From the NCBI RefSeq assembly GCF_030272615.1, contig NC_081415.1, positions 374,025,009-374,089,008 of the forward strand: DNA of 64,000 nt. The letters are read 5' to 3'. The position numbers and the translations under genes are program-made. Shown here piece after piece: positions 1-11,937 of the stretch. The notes beneath the pieces are model-generated. The model ran no database searches. It was not told the DNA's origin and worked only from the letters and a program-made list of their open reading frames with translations. Position 1 is the first letter of the stretch; each line of letters starts with the position of its first letter. This stretch comes from Cryptomeria japonica (taxonomy: Eukaryota; Streptophyta; Pinopsida; Cupressales; Cupressaceae).

Positions 1-224
1 GCCCTTGTGAGATCTATCTGCTTTATTGATGTTGTTATAGGTGTGTAATAGGTTTAATTTTAAGCATCAAAGGTATACTCACCTAGGTTGTGCAGAACCT
101 GAAGAGTAGAAGGATTCATATCCTTGTCATGTTGTCCAAGCCCTGAGGTTCTTCATAGATTGAATTGGCTACTTCATAGATCAATTGTAGGTGTACTTGG
201 GTTAATCAGTTTTGATGACCAACA
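1..224 (+). repeat. End of A1 5' LTR
   Basis: This segment is nearly identical to 18459-18678 apart from small indels. It ends in CCAACA exactly where the solo LTR ends before its TSD. The rest of this LTR lies left of the window. Confidence 0.85.
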
Positions 225-228
225 AAAA

Positions 229-246
229 TGAAGACTCTGCTAGGGA
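229..246 (+). promoter_or_regulatory. Primer-binding site of A1 (tRNA-Arg-like, Tat type)
   Basis: Four bases after the LTR end comes TGAAGACTCTGCTAGGGA. From memory, Tat-lineage plant elements commonly carry TGGCGACTCTGCTGGGGA, complementary to the 3' end of a tRNA-Arg; 15 of 18 positions agree. Position directly after the LTR supports the call. The tRNA identity is recalled, not checked. Confidence 0.65.
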
Positions 247-984
247 TGTGTTGTAATAACTTATGTTGAATCGAATCCCAGAGTTGTGCCCATCCAATTT
301 GAGGAAAGAGTCATAAAAGAGTTATAAATTTGAAACCATTTTCAGATCTGTAGTTATTTGCCTGGTAGTGTTGTGTGCCAAGTTTTGAAAATTTGTTATC
401 CTTTTATCTTTGTGTAAGTCTAGATCTATTCATGTTCTGAAATGATTTTATAAATTCTCATAGCAGTGAGTGGCGACTCTGAAAGATCTCTGCACCAGTG
501 TGCATTATTGTAAAATAATTAAAAAGATTTGGTGAACTTGCATCAATGATTTAGTAGCTGCTTGGGGTTTTATGATTGTAGATCCCAAAGAATTTATTGA
601 AGATATTTTCCTCCATGAAGGAGGTGGTGACTCTGTATGAAGATTAGTGTATAATGTTAGAAGATCTTAGAAAGATCTTACCAAATATCAGACTGGCAGC
701 AACAACAAATTTAGTCTAGGTATTCCTCATTGTTGAGGTAATTATTTGTTCCTTATTAGGTGAAAAAGTCACCATAAAAAGGAAAATAAATTCATACTTC
801 ACATATTTCCTATTTTCAAAAGTTTCTGTTAAAGCATGGCTGAAGTATTTTGAATAATAGATTAGATAAACTCCAGCTGCAAAATAAATTTTATTGGTTG
901 AAAATAGTGAATGTATTCAGGCAATATTGCAGCTAGTAATGGATTGTTGTAGAAATTTCTCTATTAAAGGTTATGTGCCATTTT
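247..984 (+). other. A1 leader with two more PBS-like motifs
   Basis: No gene is seen. Two partial copies of the PBS core occur: TGGCGACTCTG at 471-481 and TGGTGACTCTG at 625-635. The rest is AT-rich sequence between PBS and gag. Confidence 0.5.
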
Positions 985-1775
985 TTTTTGATGGCATACC
1001 TGGTTACCCGAATTAGATTCCAAGTGACATTAGGAAGCATTTACCATTGTTTAATGGGGACCAGTTACAATAAGCAAGAATGCATGTGCAAAACTTTATT
1101 GATTTAATGAATGACTATGAAATCTGTTATGAGGATGTTTGCATGAAGTTGTTTGTACAGAGCTTGAAAGGGGATGTCGGGATTTGGTTCTCATTTTTGC
1201 AGGAAGCTTCTATTCCCTCATGGGAAGAATTAGTTGCATCTTTTCTTGAGCAATTTGCTAAGAGAATAAACTTTAATGATGCATTGAGGAAATTGATGGA
1301 GATCAGAATTGAGGAAGGTGAGTTAGTGCTGACCTTCAATGTCAGATTCTCCAAAGCATTGGCTGAGATCCCACAAGGGTATAAAATAAATGACAAAGTG
1401 TCTTTAGTGATTTATTTGGATGCCTTTGGAAGTAAGATGAGTTATAGGTTGAGGGATAAAGAGCCAAAGACATTGCATCAGGCATTTGAGATAGCCATGG
1501 ACATAGAGAAGAACTTAAGATATGGTATTCCTAAAAGACTTGTATCCACTAGTGTTTGCTGTCATAGTGTTTGTAATGCTGCAACTAAGTGTGAAGTGAG
1601 GAATAATGTTCCGAGTTTTGGTGTTCATACTTGTGTTGGCAACCATGATAATCTAATTCCCTTTGAAAATCAAAGTTGTTTGGTGCAAACAATGGTTGAT
1701 CCTCACTTTGATATTAATAATGTCACTTGTGTTGAGGATGAAGTAAAAGTATTTTTCAGATTTCACTTCTTATAA
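985..1775 (+). pseudogene. gag: A1 gag (Ty3/gypsy capsid region), decayed
   Basis: The open part is 1080-1775 (231 codons). Upstream, from about 985, the frame still reads a stretch with FFDGIPGYPN, which matches LFFDEILGYPN in the gag of element E, but two stops intervene. Within the ORF, NDYEI, MKLFVQSL, a W-E-x-F stretch, a FNVRFSKA stretch, and DAFGSKMSYRLRDKEPKTLHQAFEIA line up in order with element E's gag. Gag builds the particle that packages element RNA. The capsid half is retained. No zinc knuckle is visible, and the tail (about 1540-1775) is Cys/His-containing but irregular. The frame changes near 1740 and runs on as the acidic ORF. No protease follows. Confidence 0.8.
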
Positions 1776-2960
1776 TCATGTTGATGATCTTTCTAATTTG
1801 AAAGTTATGCATAAAGTTAATTCAAAAAATCTCAATGGTAAACATGATTGCAATGAAAATATAGCACACATTGATGAACAAATTTTTAAAGAATGTCACA
1901 TGGAACAACAAAGTGCCATGCAATTCTAGAAGATTGAAGAACTTAGGAAAGCTCTTGAAGTTGTGGATAAGAAAGTTCAAATGTTGGAGAGCCTTAGAGT
2001 TATTAATGAAGGCCTTCTCCAATATGGTGAAGAGGATTCTTCAGAAAAGGACTGTGAACTGAATGCTTATACATTTGATGAACAACATGTTGATCTAATA
2101 GATGGTTTTATGATAGAAAATTTGAGTGAACATGCTGAAAATTCATCAAATGAAGTAAATGATAGTGATATTCATTTTCATTCTTTGGTTGATGATGAAT
2201 TTTCTATTGGTAAAAAGGATAAATTGTGGCAAGATAAGTATGACTATTTTGATTCTCAGAATGATGGTCATAGGATGAAATTTTGTGGTTATGAAGCATG
2301 GAATAATGAGGATAGTTCTAGCCAAGTTTCATTTTCTTCTTTGTCTAATGAAGATGATTATGATGATCGAATGGATGGTATCTTTAGCAATTTTTCTAAT
2401 ATTTTATTCAATGTTGATATATATATGGACCAACCACTTCATTGTCATAATGTTCATAAGGGGATTCTTCATTTGGTTTCTAACCCTTTGTATGAAGAAA
2501 TAATTGATCAGCCAGATGTTGTAAATGATGAACCAATCCATGCAACAGTGACATGTGTTAGGATGGAGATTTTTGTAATGGGTTGCTTGCTAGTGTGTTT
2601 GAACCCCATCTTGAATTTTTTCATGCAAAGATGAGTGAATGTGCAAATCTTACTTCAAATTATATGCTTGAGCCAGAGGTATGTTCATTTTTTCAAGAGT
2701 GGGATGTTAAAGATGCTGATTTATTTCACTTAGTAGATGATGAAAAGAATGGATACGTTTCAAGGATTGATCATGAAAGTAAGGTTCAAAATTATGTTCA
2801 TGATGGGTATGCATATAATGCTGATTGGAAAATAATGCAGAAAGATGTGTGTTGTAATAGAAGCATTTTTCTGATGATCAATGTTTGCTTCAGATTGTTT
2901 ACATTATTAAGTGATGAGAATCAGGGTTTTGATAAGGGAAAGAGTTGGTTTCAATTTTAG
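1741..2960 (+). pseudogene. A1 acidic extension downstream of gag, unrecognised
   Basis: After a frameshift near 1740 a second frame reads through to 2634 with one stop near 1927. A further frameshift near 2575 leads into 2583-2960. Together they give about 400 codons rich in Asp, Glu, Ser and Asn, with a short heptad-like stretch (EELRKALEVVDKKVQMLESL, about 1939-1995). I recognise no domain: no protease DSG/DTG, no YxDD and no integrase motif. It occupies the place of pol in this element. It may be a gag C-terminal extension or the remains of a separate accessory ORF. Two frameshifts suggest it is no longer translated as one product. Confidence 0.55.
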
Positions 2961-3179
2961 TGGATGCGAGCCATTTTATAAGTATGTTTGTATATATTGT
3001 ATAGTTGCTTTGCTTCAGTTGTGTGGTTTTCAATAAGGTGCCCTACTATTTGGGTTGAATAAGGAAGCCCTATTTTTGAGAAGAGAAGATGAGTGATCTA
3101 TTTTTTGGGTGGTCTACTTAACCATAGATTCGATATTCTTGTGTTGATCTTGCAATCAACCATCCCCAATTAGAGCCAC
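2961..3179 (+). other. A1 3' untranslated region with a block shared with element E
   Basis: No gene. The 33 bases 3136-3168 are identical to the reverse complement of 49712-49744, which lies just downstream of the integrase of element E. A purine-rich run (GAGAAGAGAAGATGAG, about 3078-3093) is a weak PPT candidate. Confidence 0.7.
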
Positions 3180-3470
3180 TATTGGGACTCATTAAAATTG
3201 AGTCAAGTTTAGAGGCCCATTTCAAAATTTTGCAATGCTTTCACAAATAAGTCAGTTTGAATAGCCTAGTTAGAGAGCGGGCAGAATGGAGCCAGTTGAT
3301 TTTCAAAGAGTAAGGCTTTGCAAACTTGATGTACACCTTTCATTTGACCTACAACTTTCAAAATTTTAGTTTGGATAAGTTTATCAGGTACCCATTTCAA
3401 GGGGTGAGCTGAAAGTGCATTTTAGGCACAAATGCAGATTTTACTAAGTAGCCTACTTTGAGTGTTTATA
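3180..3470 (+). repeat. Start of A1 3' LTR
   Basis: This matches 14527-14826, the start of the solo LTR, with scattered differences and one 10-20 base insertion in the other copy. It begins TATTGG where the solo LTR begins TCTTGG. The expected terminal inverted repeat would be TGTTGG/CCAACA, so the second base has changed in both. Confidence 0.8.
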
Positions 3471-3914
3471 TCTTTTATTTAGAGTTTTGAATGGAAAATT
3501 GAATTCATTTGAGACACCTCATTGTAAATAAAATTTTCAACATAAAATGAATGTACTTTTCACCTTAGATGTAGCAAATAATACCAGCTCTACCAAAATG
3601 AGCTGAAGGTAGAAATCTTGGTAACAGTGTTATTGATAGGGATTTGCATATGCCAAACCCTAAGTTTGGAATTAATCTTGTAATTGAATTAAAATTAAAA
3701 TGGAAAGCATGTCTTAAAAAGGTCAGAGGTTAGATCTGAATTTGAATTGCTAAATTACAATGTTATACCATCAAGAGTCTCCTTTGTCTTGAAGTCTTCA
3801 TGAAGAAGTTGATATCATCACGTGTGAATGTAGAAATGTCTTCATAGTAACTTGATAATGGATTCCATATAGAATGCTTGAAAAATTAATAATTGACCTC
3901 TCCTTCACTGCCTT
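3471..3914. other. Unassigned AT-rich sequence left of element B
   Basis: This does not match the continuing solo-LTR sequence after 14826. No ORF or repeat is recognised. Together with 11938-12486 it forms the pre-insertion target of element B. Confidence 0.4.
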
Positions 3915-3919
3915 GATAA

Positions 3920-5059
3920 TGTTAGGCCCAATATGGAAAGCTAATGTACTGAGAGGGGAGGGATGAATCAGTACTTCAAAACTTTTCTTCAATAATAACT
4001 TTACTGTTATGCATAAACCGAATAGTGCAGTAACATAATATAAAGTTAAAACAAATAGATAACAATCATACATGATTCACTCCATAACACATATATTTTG
4101 GTTACACAGAAACTCTTGGTTAGAGAGAAAAACTGTGGTGGGGATGGCACCCACAACTTCACTACTGCAATAATAAAGAGTGCTTGGTTAGAGCTACATG
4201 TTTAGCTATTTCTGATAGCTTACCCTATTAGGAGTAACAAGATCTATTAGATCTACCTTGCTAAAGGATTTTACAACACTTAAACTAAATGCTGCACCTG
4301 GTTAGAGGCTTTACAATTTATAGATTTGATTAGAGTCTTTTACCCTGTTAAAGGTTTCTCTTACAACTTCAAAATATTACAATAAATCATTACAAATATC
4401 TGCAACTTTACATCTGGAATGTTATAGCAGATTCTATGTGCTTAGAATAGATTACCTTTCTTATAGAATACCTCAGTAACCCATATAGTAACTTGGTAAA
4501 CCCTTCTGTTTACTCTGTTCTTTGACTGTTCTCTGAAAACCTTCTCGGTGACCTCTGTGTCTCTGTAATAGTCTTCTTACACTCATGCACACACACTTTT
4601 TAATTCTTAACTCACACTATATAAATAGATCTCTTATGTTGGTGATCCATTCATTGCTTCGATCTTACAAACATGTTTTATCAAATGAATAACCATGCAA
4701 AATATTTCATTAGTTGGATGACCTCAAAATCATACACAATCTTTAAGTGCAATTTCCAATGTGATAACGGTTAGATGTTCCTCGATCTTGTAACACATTT
4801 TCATATGTATGTCCAGGTTCAATGAATCTATTAACACGTTTCACTCGGTGTATATCAACTCGGTGTGTCATCTTTGCTGCTCAGTAGACATGAAATGATA
4901 CTCGGTAGACAGCTCGATGTATACTACATTCTGAGACTACTTTCTTCAATAATCGACTGGACTATGCATACTGACTGAATATCTTGATAGAGGTAACCGA
5001 TTAGAGTATATAGAATAACTTTTAACATAAAACTAATGGCAACTTGATAAGTAGTAACA
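3920..5059 (-). repeat. Element B 3' LTR
   Basis: This is the left LTR on the plus strand. It differs from 10793-11932 by scattered substitutions. A TATA-like palindrome-like core (TATATAAATA, 4619-4628) is preceded, in element orientation, by a cluster of ACCGAG-type motifs at about 4845-4925. The ORF read at 3798-4073 straddles this LTR and is not a gene. Confidence 0.92.
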
Positions 5060-5470
5060 ATCTCCCCTTTTGACATTAGTAGAGATGTTTGACAAAAACT
5101 ACTTTCAAAGTTATAATTCAATAATCTATATACTTGCAAAATTTGACTATGCTGATAGTATATACAATAGTCAATGAAATAGTAAATCTAGATATACTCC
5201 CCTTATCGATATACTTGTACAAAACTTTCATTTTGCATGCTTGGTGTGAATGTTTTGTGTGCTGCTCTTGATCTTTGCTTATTGTCCCATTCACTGCTCG
5301 GTACACTGCTCTTGAATACTCTTCTTTCTTTGCTCGGTATACTCCCCCTGTATACTATACTCCTTTTGTTTGATACTTTGAGTACTACACTCCCCCAATA
5401 CTATATCACTCCTTTAATACTATATCATATCACTCCCCCTTTTTTGACAAACATCAAAACTTAATTACCA
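5060..5470 (-). promoter_or_regulatory. Multiple polypurine tracts of element B
   Basis: On the minus strand A/G-rich tracts of the type AAAAGGGGGAGT recur. In plus-strand form they are ATCTCCCCTTTT at 5060-5071 next to the LTR, then CTCC-runs near 5197, 5342, 5390 and 5433. The one touching the LTR is the likely primer for plus-strand synthesis. Repeated PPTs before the 3' LTR are reported for Sireviruses. Confidence 0.7.
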
Positions 5471-5484
5471 TTCGGGGGTGGTAA

Positions 5485-8400
5485 CTAGTCAAAAATGGAT
5501 TTGTACTTGGTTTGTGCTTCGGTGAGAGCGACAGAGAATGCAATCTTTACACTGTCCATTAAAGAATATTGTGCTTGAATATCAGCCAATAATGATATTA
5601 AGGCATCTAGAGTGCTTCCCTCTTGTGTAGTAGATAAGGAGGTGGCTCAGTTGATTTGTTCTTGGACGGATGAAAGATGAGGAAGGAATAATGTTTGAAG
5701 TGTCATTTTGTCCATCCTGATCTTGTGTTCTTCATTTCCTAGGTCCAATTATTGAGCCATGAGCTGTTGTAGCCTTGTATAGAAATTCTGAACTAAATTT
5801 GGCTTTGTGGTCAACTTATTTGAGAGATCGGTGATCTCTTTCTCAATTACCTCTGTTTTATTCTTAATGTCTTTAATGAATAAGGAAAATGTGCAGAGTT
5901 TCTGAAATAAATAAAGAATGTGCTTGAGTTGAGTAGTCAACTCAGCAATAAATTTGACAAGTTTATCTTTGCCAATAGCTATAGCTTTCTGTACCTCTTC
6001 TATCATTTTTGCAGTGAGCTCTTTGTCTTTTAGTTTGCTCAAATACTCCAATGCATCTACTCCAGATGTCTCTATCTTTGTTAGGAGTTCATCTACTTGA
6101 ATGTGGATGGCTGCATCTGTTGATACTGTAGCTTCAGGTAGCATATCTATTAAGAGTGCTTTCACCTTTTGAAGTACCTTATTTTTCTTTTGAATGGCCA
6201 TTTGCTTCTCTTGTTCGGCCTTTGCTTTGCGTAGTTCACCAAAATCAATGAGTGCTTGCCCCTTTAATTTTGATATATCTATATTGGGAAACACTATTGG
6301 TTTTGACAAATCAACTTTAAAACTATGCTTTTTCAACTTCTTTTCTTTACCTTTTACTGATGGAACTAAGAAAATGGCTTGTGAGGCTTGATGACCCTCG
6401 GTAGGTTGCTTGGTAGAGGTAATACTTTGTTCAATTTCTTTAGCCTCTGTAGAGTCCTTTGGTGTCTCGGTACTCGGTGTCTCAGTTGCAACATTCTTAG
6501 TGCTAGAAGGTGCTTGAGATGTCTGTTCTTGAGTAGTACCTTCTCCTATTGTAGGCTTGTGGCCTTTGGTGCCTTGATCCATGTCATGAGGGGTTTCGGT
6601 TGAGACAGGTTGTTTGACCGGTGGATAAGGTTGAACTTGTTCCAAGACTGATTCACTAGATACAAGTTTTGCATATGCATTGCCTTCTATCATTTCCTAT
6701 TCTGGTGCCTCTGTATCCATGACATCTTCATCTATTTGAATGGTGTCAGTAGGGTCTTTCTCAGTAACATCAGGATCTTGCTTGATGACATCAATAATTT
6801 CAACTGTAGCTTGCTCACCGACATCTTTGATTTTAAATATTTCCTACCACTTTGCTTTTGTCTCATTTTCAACTTCAATATACAACCCATTCATCAGTTT
6901 TAAGGCTCTTTGTTTGACAAGAAACTTTGAGTTGTAGGTTGTCAGATGTTCTTTTATTTCAGCTACTGACATGTTAGGATAGAGATGAACCAGACTTCTT
7001 TCTCTGATCTGTTTCTTCGAGTCCATTGCATATTTCCACCTATTATCAATATGCAAATAAAGTTCATTTGGAAGTGACTTAGCTAGTTCCAATGGAGCCA
7101 ACTGAAATTTTAGAAGTGTGCAGATGACAGCTTCTTCAATTTGTCTCTTCTCATCATTATTTCCAGTTTCATATTTAACATATGTGTAATGATCCAAATC
7201 CTCCATATTCTTTCAGATTTGCACAGAAGTTTTCAACACTATGTACATTTACCTTCTTGCTCTTGGCAATCTGAAATTTGCTTGCATCCTTTGATTCGGT
7301 ATCACTAGACTCTTTTGCCAAAATGAGTCTTCGAGTAGATTTCTTGTAGGTCTTTGTTACCTTGGGAGTAGTAACACTCTTTGTTTTCTTACTTGGTGAA
7401 GCTGCAGATGCTCTAGTGTTAGGTCCCTTTGGAGGTGGAGTCGGTGAGGCCTTTGATGTGTCCTGTTTCTTTCTCTTCAACACTTTTCCCGTAGGCAGTT
7501 CGGTGTTCAATGTTATAGTTGCCTCTTGGGCTTTGGATTCCTCTTCCGTAATGGCAATGGTACCTTTGATAGGTGTAGAGGAAGAGTGTTCTCCGAATTT
7601 CTCCGATAATGCCTTATCATCTTTGTTGCCTTTCTTGTAGCTTTGGGTACTACAATGCTCATTTTTACTTTTTCCTTCACTTCTTCATAGGTTCCATACC
7701 TTAGCTCGATAGCATGTCTTGGAAATGTAAGAAATGCATCAATTTGCTGTTGTGTTCAATGTCAAAATCAATCTCGTAACCCATTGGTGACAAAGATTGA
7801 GTTCTCGGTTCCACAACATTCACATAACAGTAATCAGTGTCAACTTCAAAACATATGTCATTTTTGTATTTCTCCACTAGCTGGGGTGGAATCCTATACC
7901 TATTATGCATTTTTTCTTGAAATTTACTGAAGTAATCATCCATAATATCATTGAAATTATCACCTAACTTCTTGATGAAGTCATTAATCTGATGGGTGAT
8001 TGGTCGGTGTAGTTCCCAAACAACTTTACCAACTGATGGAAAGAATTTTTCAAAATAGAAAAACATGCATACAAGTAATGATCCAAACTTTAGTGTATTT
8101 TCCGAGTTGTTCTTCTTTGGCTTCCTGATGGTGTTCGGATTCTCAAATAGGATTTTCAACAAAACCTCACATAGATCAATTTTCATTCCCTTTTTCACAA
8201 TTTTGTATGCTAGGTCTACTGCTGCACAGGGTACACTATTTTCCCTTGCTGATTGGAAGAAACAGTAACCTATAACTCTAATGGAAAATTTTAGTTCTTC
8301 ATCTGTGACATTGTTCAATTTCAATCCTCTGCAATCTAATTCCACTCCAGTTAAACTGATCAGTTCCTTCTATGATATCATCTTTTGGGCTTGGGCATGA

Positions 8401-8825
8401 TCATAAATGGTGTAACTGGTAATCAGATGAATGATTTCCTTGGTAATCTTAAATGGTTTCTCTTCTAGCCACATGAAATCATCGTGAACTCTGCTCAGAA
8501 CAAACTTGACCCACTGGGGTTTGAACACATGGGGATAGGTTAGGTCTTCAGTTAATCCCTTGATCTTGATGTGCTCATACTTGCTATTTAATTTACCATC
8601 TGTGCATAATTCATCATAGGTGTCTTTGATTTCAACATGACCGCGTTCTTCAACATGACATTTGGTGAAGAATCTCACATCCTCGACTAACAACACTCTA
8701 TCCAGGATGAGTGAAAAAGCGGTTTTGTCATCCGATTCAGATGCAACTTTGGGAGTGAAAGAGTATTTTAGTGAGGGCTTCTCTACATTCTTGACAACAA
8801 TGGGATCTTGGATCTTAGGCGCCAT
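5485..8825 (-). pseudogene. Q ORF of element B (large accessory protein), several breaks
   Basis: It reads from MAPKIQ at 8825 to a TAG at 5485-5487 after KYKSIFD, about 1,100 codons, with stops or frameshifts at about 8370, 7700, 7175, 6844 and 5749. In order: a helical N-terminal region with VLSRVHDDFMWLEEKPFKIT; a second region with NTLKFGSLLVCMFFYFEKFF; a Lys/Arg-rich linker (VTKTYKKSTRRLI), possibly a nuclear signal; a helical domain (8-kb to 6.8-kb part) with SLPNELYLHIDNRWK; an acidic Thr/Pro/Gln-rich stretch (about 6693-6400); and a C-terminal coiled coil. I recognise no catalytic motif. It lies where Sireviruses carry their extra 'env-like' ORF, but no clear membrane segment is seen. 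Copies occur in C and D. Confidence 0.75.
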
Positions 8826-9374
8826 TTTAGATTTAAGATAAAATCTAACAAAGGATCCTTAGGGTTTCAGGATTTCAAATGACTGACGTTCCACACTTAG
8901 CAAATAATAGAAACTTGATAAGATCGGTAAACCAACTTAACAATGCATTGAGATTGATGTAAATACCTTGAATTTTCTATGTAGGAGGTTTGATCACCTT
9001 TGATTCGCTTTGCTCTGCTCTCTTGAAAACTTGGTGAGTTGAAAATGACTACAAAAATGCTTTTAAGTACACAATATGCCTTATCGAGCTTCGTGCGGGT
9101 TAGGTCAAAAACATTAAATGCACTCGGTTCCACTAAACTTTCTTTCCTTTTTCTACTTTAACCAAGTAACCAAACTTCCTGTATTCATCGACTTGACAGG
9201 CTTCCTGTATTCACCGACTTGACAGGTTTCCTGTAAAGTACTTCAAAAGACTTTGATAGAATTTCAAACTTACTATTACATCTTAATTATGCAGATTTGA
9301 ATTAAGTACATGATAAAATAGGAACTGTTAAGATTTAAACTTGATAGAATGCAGTCCCTTCATACCTTTACCGA
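8826..9374 (-). other. Spacer between gag tail and Q in element B, where pol is missing
   Basis: No ORF of note. It aligns along its length with 58211-58741 in element D, so the absence of pol is shared by the two copies rather than a private deletion. Confidence 0.65.
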
Positions 9375-10730
9375 TTAATTTGGAATAGGTGCACCTAACT
9401 CGGTAGGTAAGGTGCTTTTTTCATTTGACACAATTTCCTTCTTTTTCCAAATCATCTTTAATTTGTCTTTTATTTCTTCAATGTCTTTTCTAGGTTGATC
9501 TCTGCAATCTCCAGCTAAGTGTCCAACTTTGTGACAATGAAAACATGCCATACTAGGATTTCTCCATGATCTTCGGTTGTACATCCCAAACCTTATAAAA
9601 CAGTTGGCACTTATATGTCCATATCTTCCACAACATTCACACCATATCCTTGTATTGTAATCCCATGGTACTACAGAATACTGTCGGTAAGGATTTGTGT
9701 GAGTTTGGTAACCTTTAGCATTTGCTTGCTGTGCATATTACCACATATAGTTCTTTTGCTTAAGCCAACACTTCTCGATACTATGTCCATATCTATTGCA
9801 GTTTTTACAAAACCCTTTGAATTTTGCCTTCTGATAATTGATTACAGACTTTGTCCTACATTGTTTAGATGCATTACCATATTTGTTGCAATTGTAACAA
9901 TAACAATTGGACTTAGTGACATTTGGTTGCTTACCTTTTCTGATTTGGCACATGTTGGCAGTGTGACCTTGATTTCCACAGTAGTTGCAAATAGGCTTCT
10001 TTATTTTGATGTTGTTCTTGTTTCCAGCTTGCTTTGATGATTCTCCTATCTCGGTAGTATGAATTCCCTTTTTGGTAGAGTTTTTTCCTTTGTAACTGAG
10101 TCCTGCATCTTTGTTGGGTCTCCCTGTATTCAATTTCTCATCCAACATCTTTGATGCTTCATAACTCTTCTTCAGTGTGTCTTTGGATTTCTTCTCTATT
10201 TCAAGTTCATTGGCCAACCTTGATACTTCAAGTTTCAATGCATGATTCTCATTATCTTTCAAAATTGCTTCATGATGTGCATAACCTAGTTGATCTAACA
10301 GATTTTGCTGAATTCCAGTCAACCTTGTGATTTCATCATTCTTATCAAATACTAAGACTTCAAGTTGTTGTTTCTCTCTTTGTAGATCTCTTACTTTACC
10401 CTCGACTGTCCTTAATGCATCAAGATTTTCAGTCAACTATGTGTTGAAATGTTTATGTTCTCTTTTCATTGCTTTTAGTTGATCAACAAGTGCTTTGTTC
10501 TTTTCTTTCAATACTCCAATCAGTTCGTCAGTTTCTTTAGATATACTATTCTCAGATGATGTCTCAATTTGTTCCACTAACTCTTGAGAGTCCTACAAAT
10601 CATCACATAATCTTCTTCTTACTTTCAGAGATTTTTGCATTTGCCTTTCCATGTCTGCAATCGCTTGAATAGCATGATCCAGCTCTTCTTGCAGATACAC
10701 AATCCTCCGAGATTGTTTATAGCCTTCCAT
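9375..10730 (-). pseudogene. gag: Element B gag tail: coiled coil plus five zinc knuckles
   Basis: One frame runs from MEGYKQSRR at 10730, about 50 bases after the PBS, to PIPN-stop at 9375, about 450 codons with three in-frame stops: codon 46 (TAG, 10593-10595), near 10436, and near 9738. Residues 1-200 are coiled coil. The Sirevirus-like signature SYEASKMLDEKL followed by AGLSY comes next (GLGY in D). Five CX2CX4HX4C knuckles follow in D; in B the second is damaged (CYNCNKYGNASKQC, His to Asn). Knuckles bind genomic RNA in nucleocapsid. The usual N-terminal copia capsid domain is absent: the ORF begins directly with coiled coil. Confidence 0.85.
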
Positions 10731-10778
10731 TGATAAGATCTTTCTCTTTAGGCAGTTAAACCCTTTTCCAAGATTGAA

Positions 10779-10790
10779 GCTTTGATACCA
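10779..10790 (-). promoter_or_regulatory. Primer-binding site of element B (initiator tRNA-Met)
   Basis: The minus strand reads TGGTATCAAAGC two bases from the 5' LTR. The common plant copia PBS is TGGTATCAGAGC, one base different. Confidence 0.88.
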
Positions 10791-10792
10791 AT

Positions 10793-11932
10793 TGTTAGGC
10801 CCAATATGGAAAGCTAATGTACTAAGAGGGGAGGGGTGAATCAGTACTTCAAAACTTTTCTTCAATAATAAATTTACTGTTATGCATAAACTAAATAGTG
10901 CAGTAACATAATATAAAGTTAAAACAAATAGATAACAATCATACATGATTCACTCCATAACACATATATTTTGGTTACGCAGAAACTCTTGGTTAGAGAG
11001 AAAAACTGCGGTGGGGATGGTACCCACAACTTCACTACTACAATAATAAAGAGTGCTCGGTTAGAGCTACCTGTTTAGCTATTTCTGATAGCTTACCCTA
11101 TTAGGAGTAACAAGATCTATTAGATCTACCTTGCTAAAGGATTTTACAAAACCTAAACTAAATGCTGCATTTGGTTAGAGGCTTTACAATTTATAGACTT
11201 GATTAGAGTCTTTTACCCTATTAAAGGTTTCTCTTACAACTTCAAAATATTACAATAAATCATTACAAATATTTGCAACTTTACATCTGGAATGTTATAG
11301 CAGATTCTATGTGCTCAGAATAGATTACCTTGCTTATAGTATACCTCAGTAACCCATATAGTAACTTGGTAAACCCTTCTGTTTACTCTGTTCTTTGACT
11401 GTTCTCTGAAAACCTTCTCGGTGGCCTCTATGTCTCTGTAATAGTCTTCATACAATCATGCACACACACTTTTTAATTCTTAACTCATGCTATATAAATA
11501 GATCTCTTATGTTGGTGATCCATTCATTGCTTCGATCTTACAAACATCTTTTATCAAATGAATAACCATGCAAAATATTTCATTGGTTAGATGACCTCAA
11601 AATCATACACAATCTTTAAGTGCAATTTCCAATGTGATAACGGTTAGATGTTCCTCGATATTGGAACACATTTTCATATGTATGTCCAGGTACAATGAAT
11701 CTAGTAACACGTTTCACTTGGTGTATATCAACTCGGTGTGTCATCTTTGCTGGTCGGTAGACATGAAATGATACTCGGTAGACAACTCGGTGTATACTAC
11801 GTTCTGAGACTACTTTCTTCAATAACCGACTGGACTGTGCATACTGACTGAATATCTCGGTAGAGATAACCGATTAGAGTATATAGAATAACTTTGAACA
11901 TAAAACTCATGGCAACTTGATAAGTAGTAACA
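10793..11932 (-). repeat. Element B 5' LTR
   Basis: It pairs with 3920-5059 at equal length. TATATAAATA lies at 11491-11500. An ACCGAC core (11825-11830) and several CGGTGT/CGGTAG repeats (11720-11800) lie in its U3. Confidence 0.92.
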
Positions 11933-11937
11933 GATAA

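Larger units (their letters stand above)
1..3470 (+). mobile_element. A1: gag-only, pol-less Ty3/gypsy (Tat-like) LTR element, cut by window edge
   Basis: Bases 1-224 match 18459-18678, the end of the solo LTR inside element C, so they are the end of a 5' LTR. A PBS-like site follows at 229-246. The internal part (225-3179) holds one gag-like ORF and an acidic extension, with no protease, reverse transcriptase or integrase. A second LTR starts near 3180 and matches 14527-14826. An internal region of about 2.95 kb between very long LTRs resembles the terminal-repeat-with-gag class of non-autonomous plant elements. The right LTR stops matching at about 3470, so the copy is truncated or rearranged there. 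Lineage assignment rests on the PBS type and the gag similarity to element E. Confidence 0.75.
3920..11932 (-). mobile_element. B: complete pol-less Sirevirus-like LTR retrotransposon
   Basis: Two 1140-bp LTRs (3920-5059 and 10793-11932) start TGTTAGG and end GTAACA. They are flanked by the 5-bp TSD GATAA (3915-3919 and 11933-11937). On the minus strand the PBS TGGTATCAAAGC lies next to the right LTR and PPT-like tracts lie next to the left LTR. Two coding regions are present in between, a gag tail and Q. No protease, integrase, reverse transcriptase or RNase H is visible in 5060-10792. The coiled coil, the GL(G/S)Y motif, the zinc knuckles, the iMet-type PBS and the multiple PPTs are known Sirevirus (Ty1/copia) traits, so this reads as a Sirevirus derivative that lost pol. 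Confidence 0.9.

Noticed and set aside
3798..4073. Hydrophobic minus-strand ORF repeated at 10593-10946 and 53242-53466
   Set aside because: It lies across the LTR edge of B and D, so its recurrence comes from LTR duplication. It covers different flanking sequence in each copy.
5485..8825. Q as an envelope protein
   Set aside because: It occupies the env-like position of Sireviruses, but I see no signal peptide and no convincing membrane anchor; hydrophobic runs such as CMFFYF are short.
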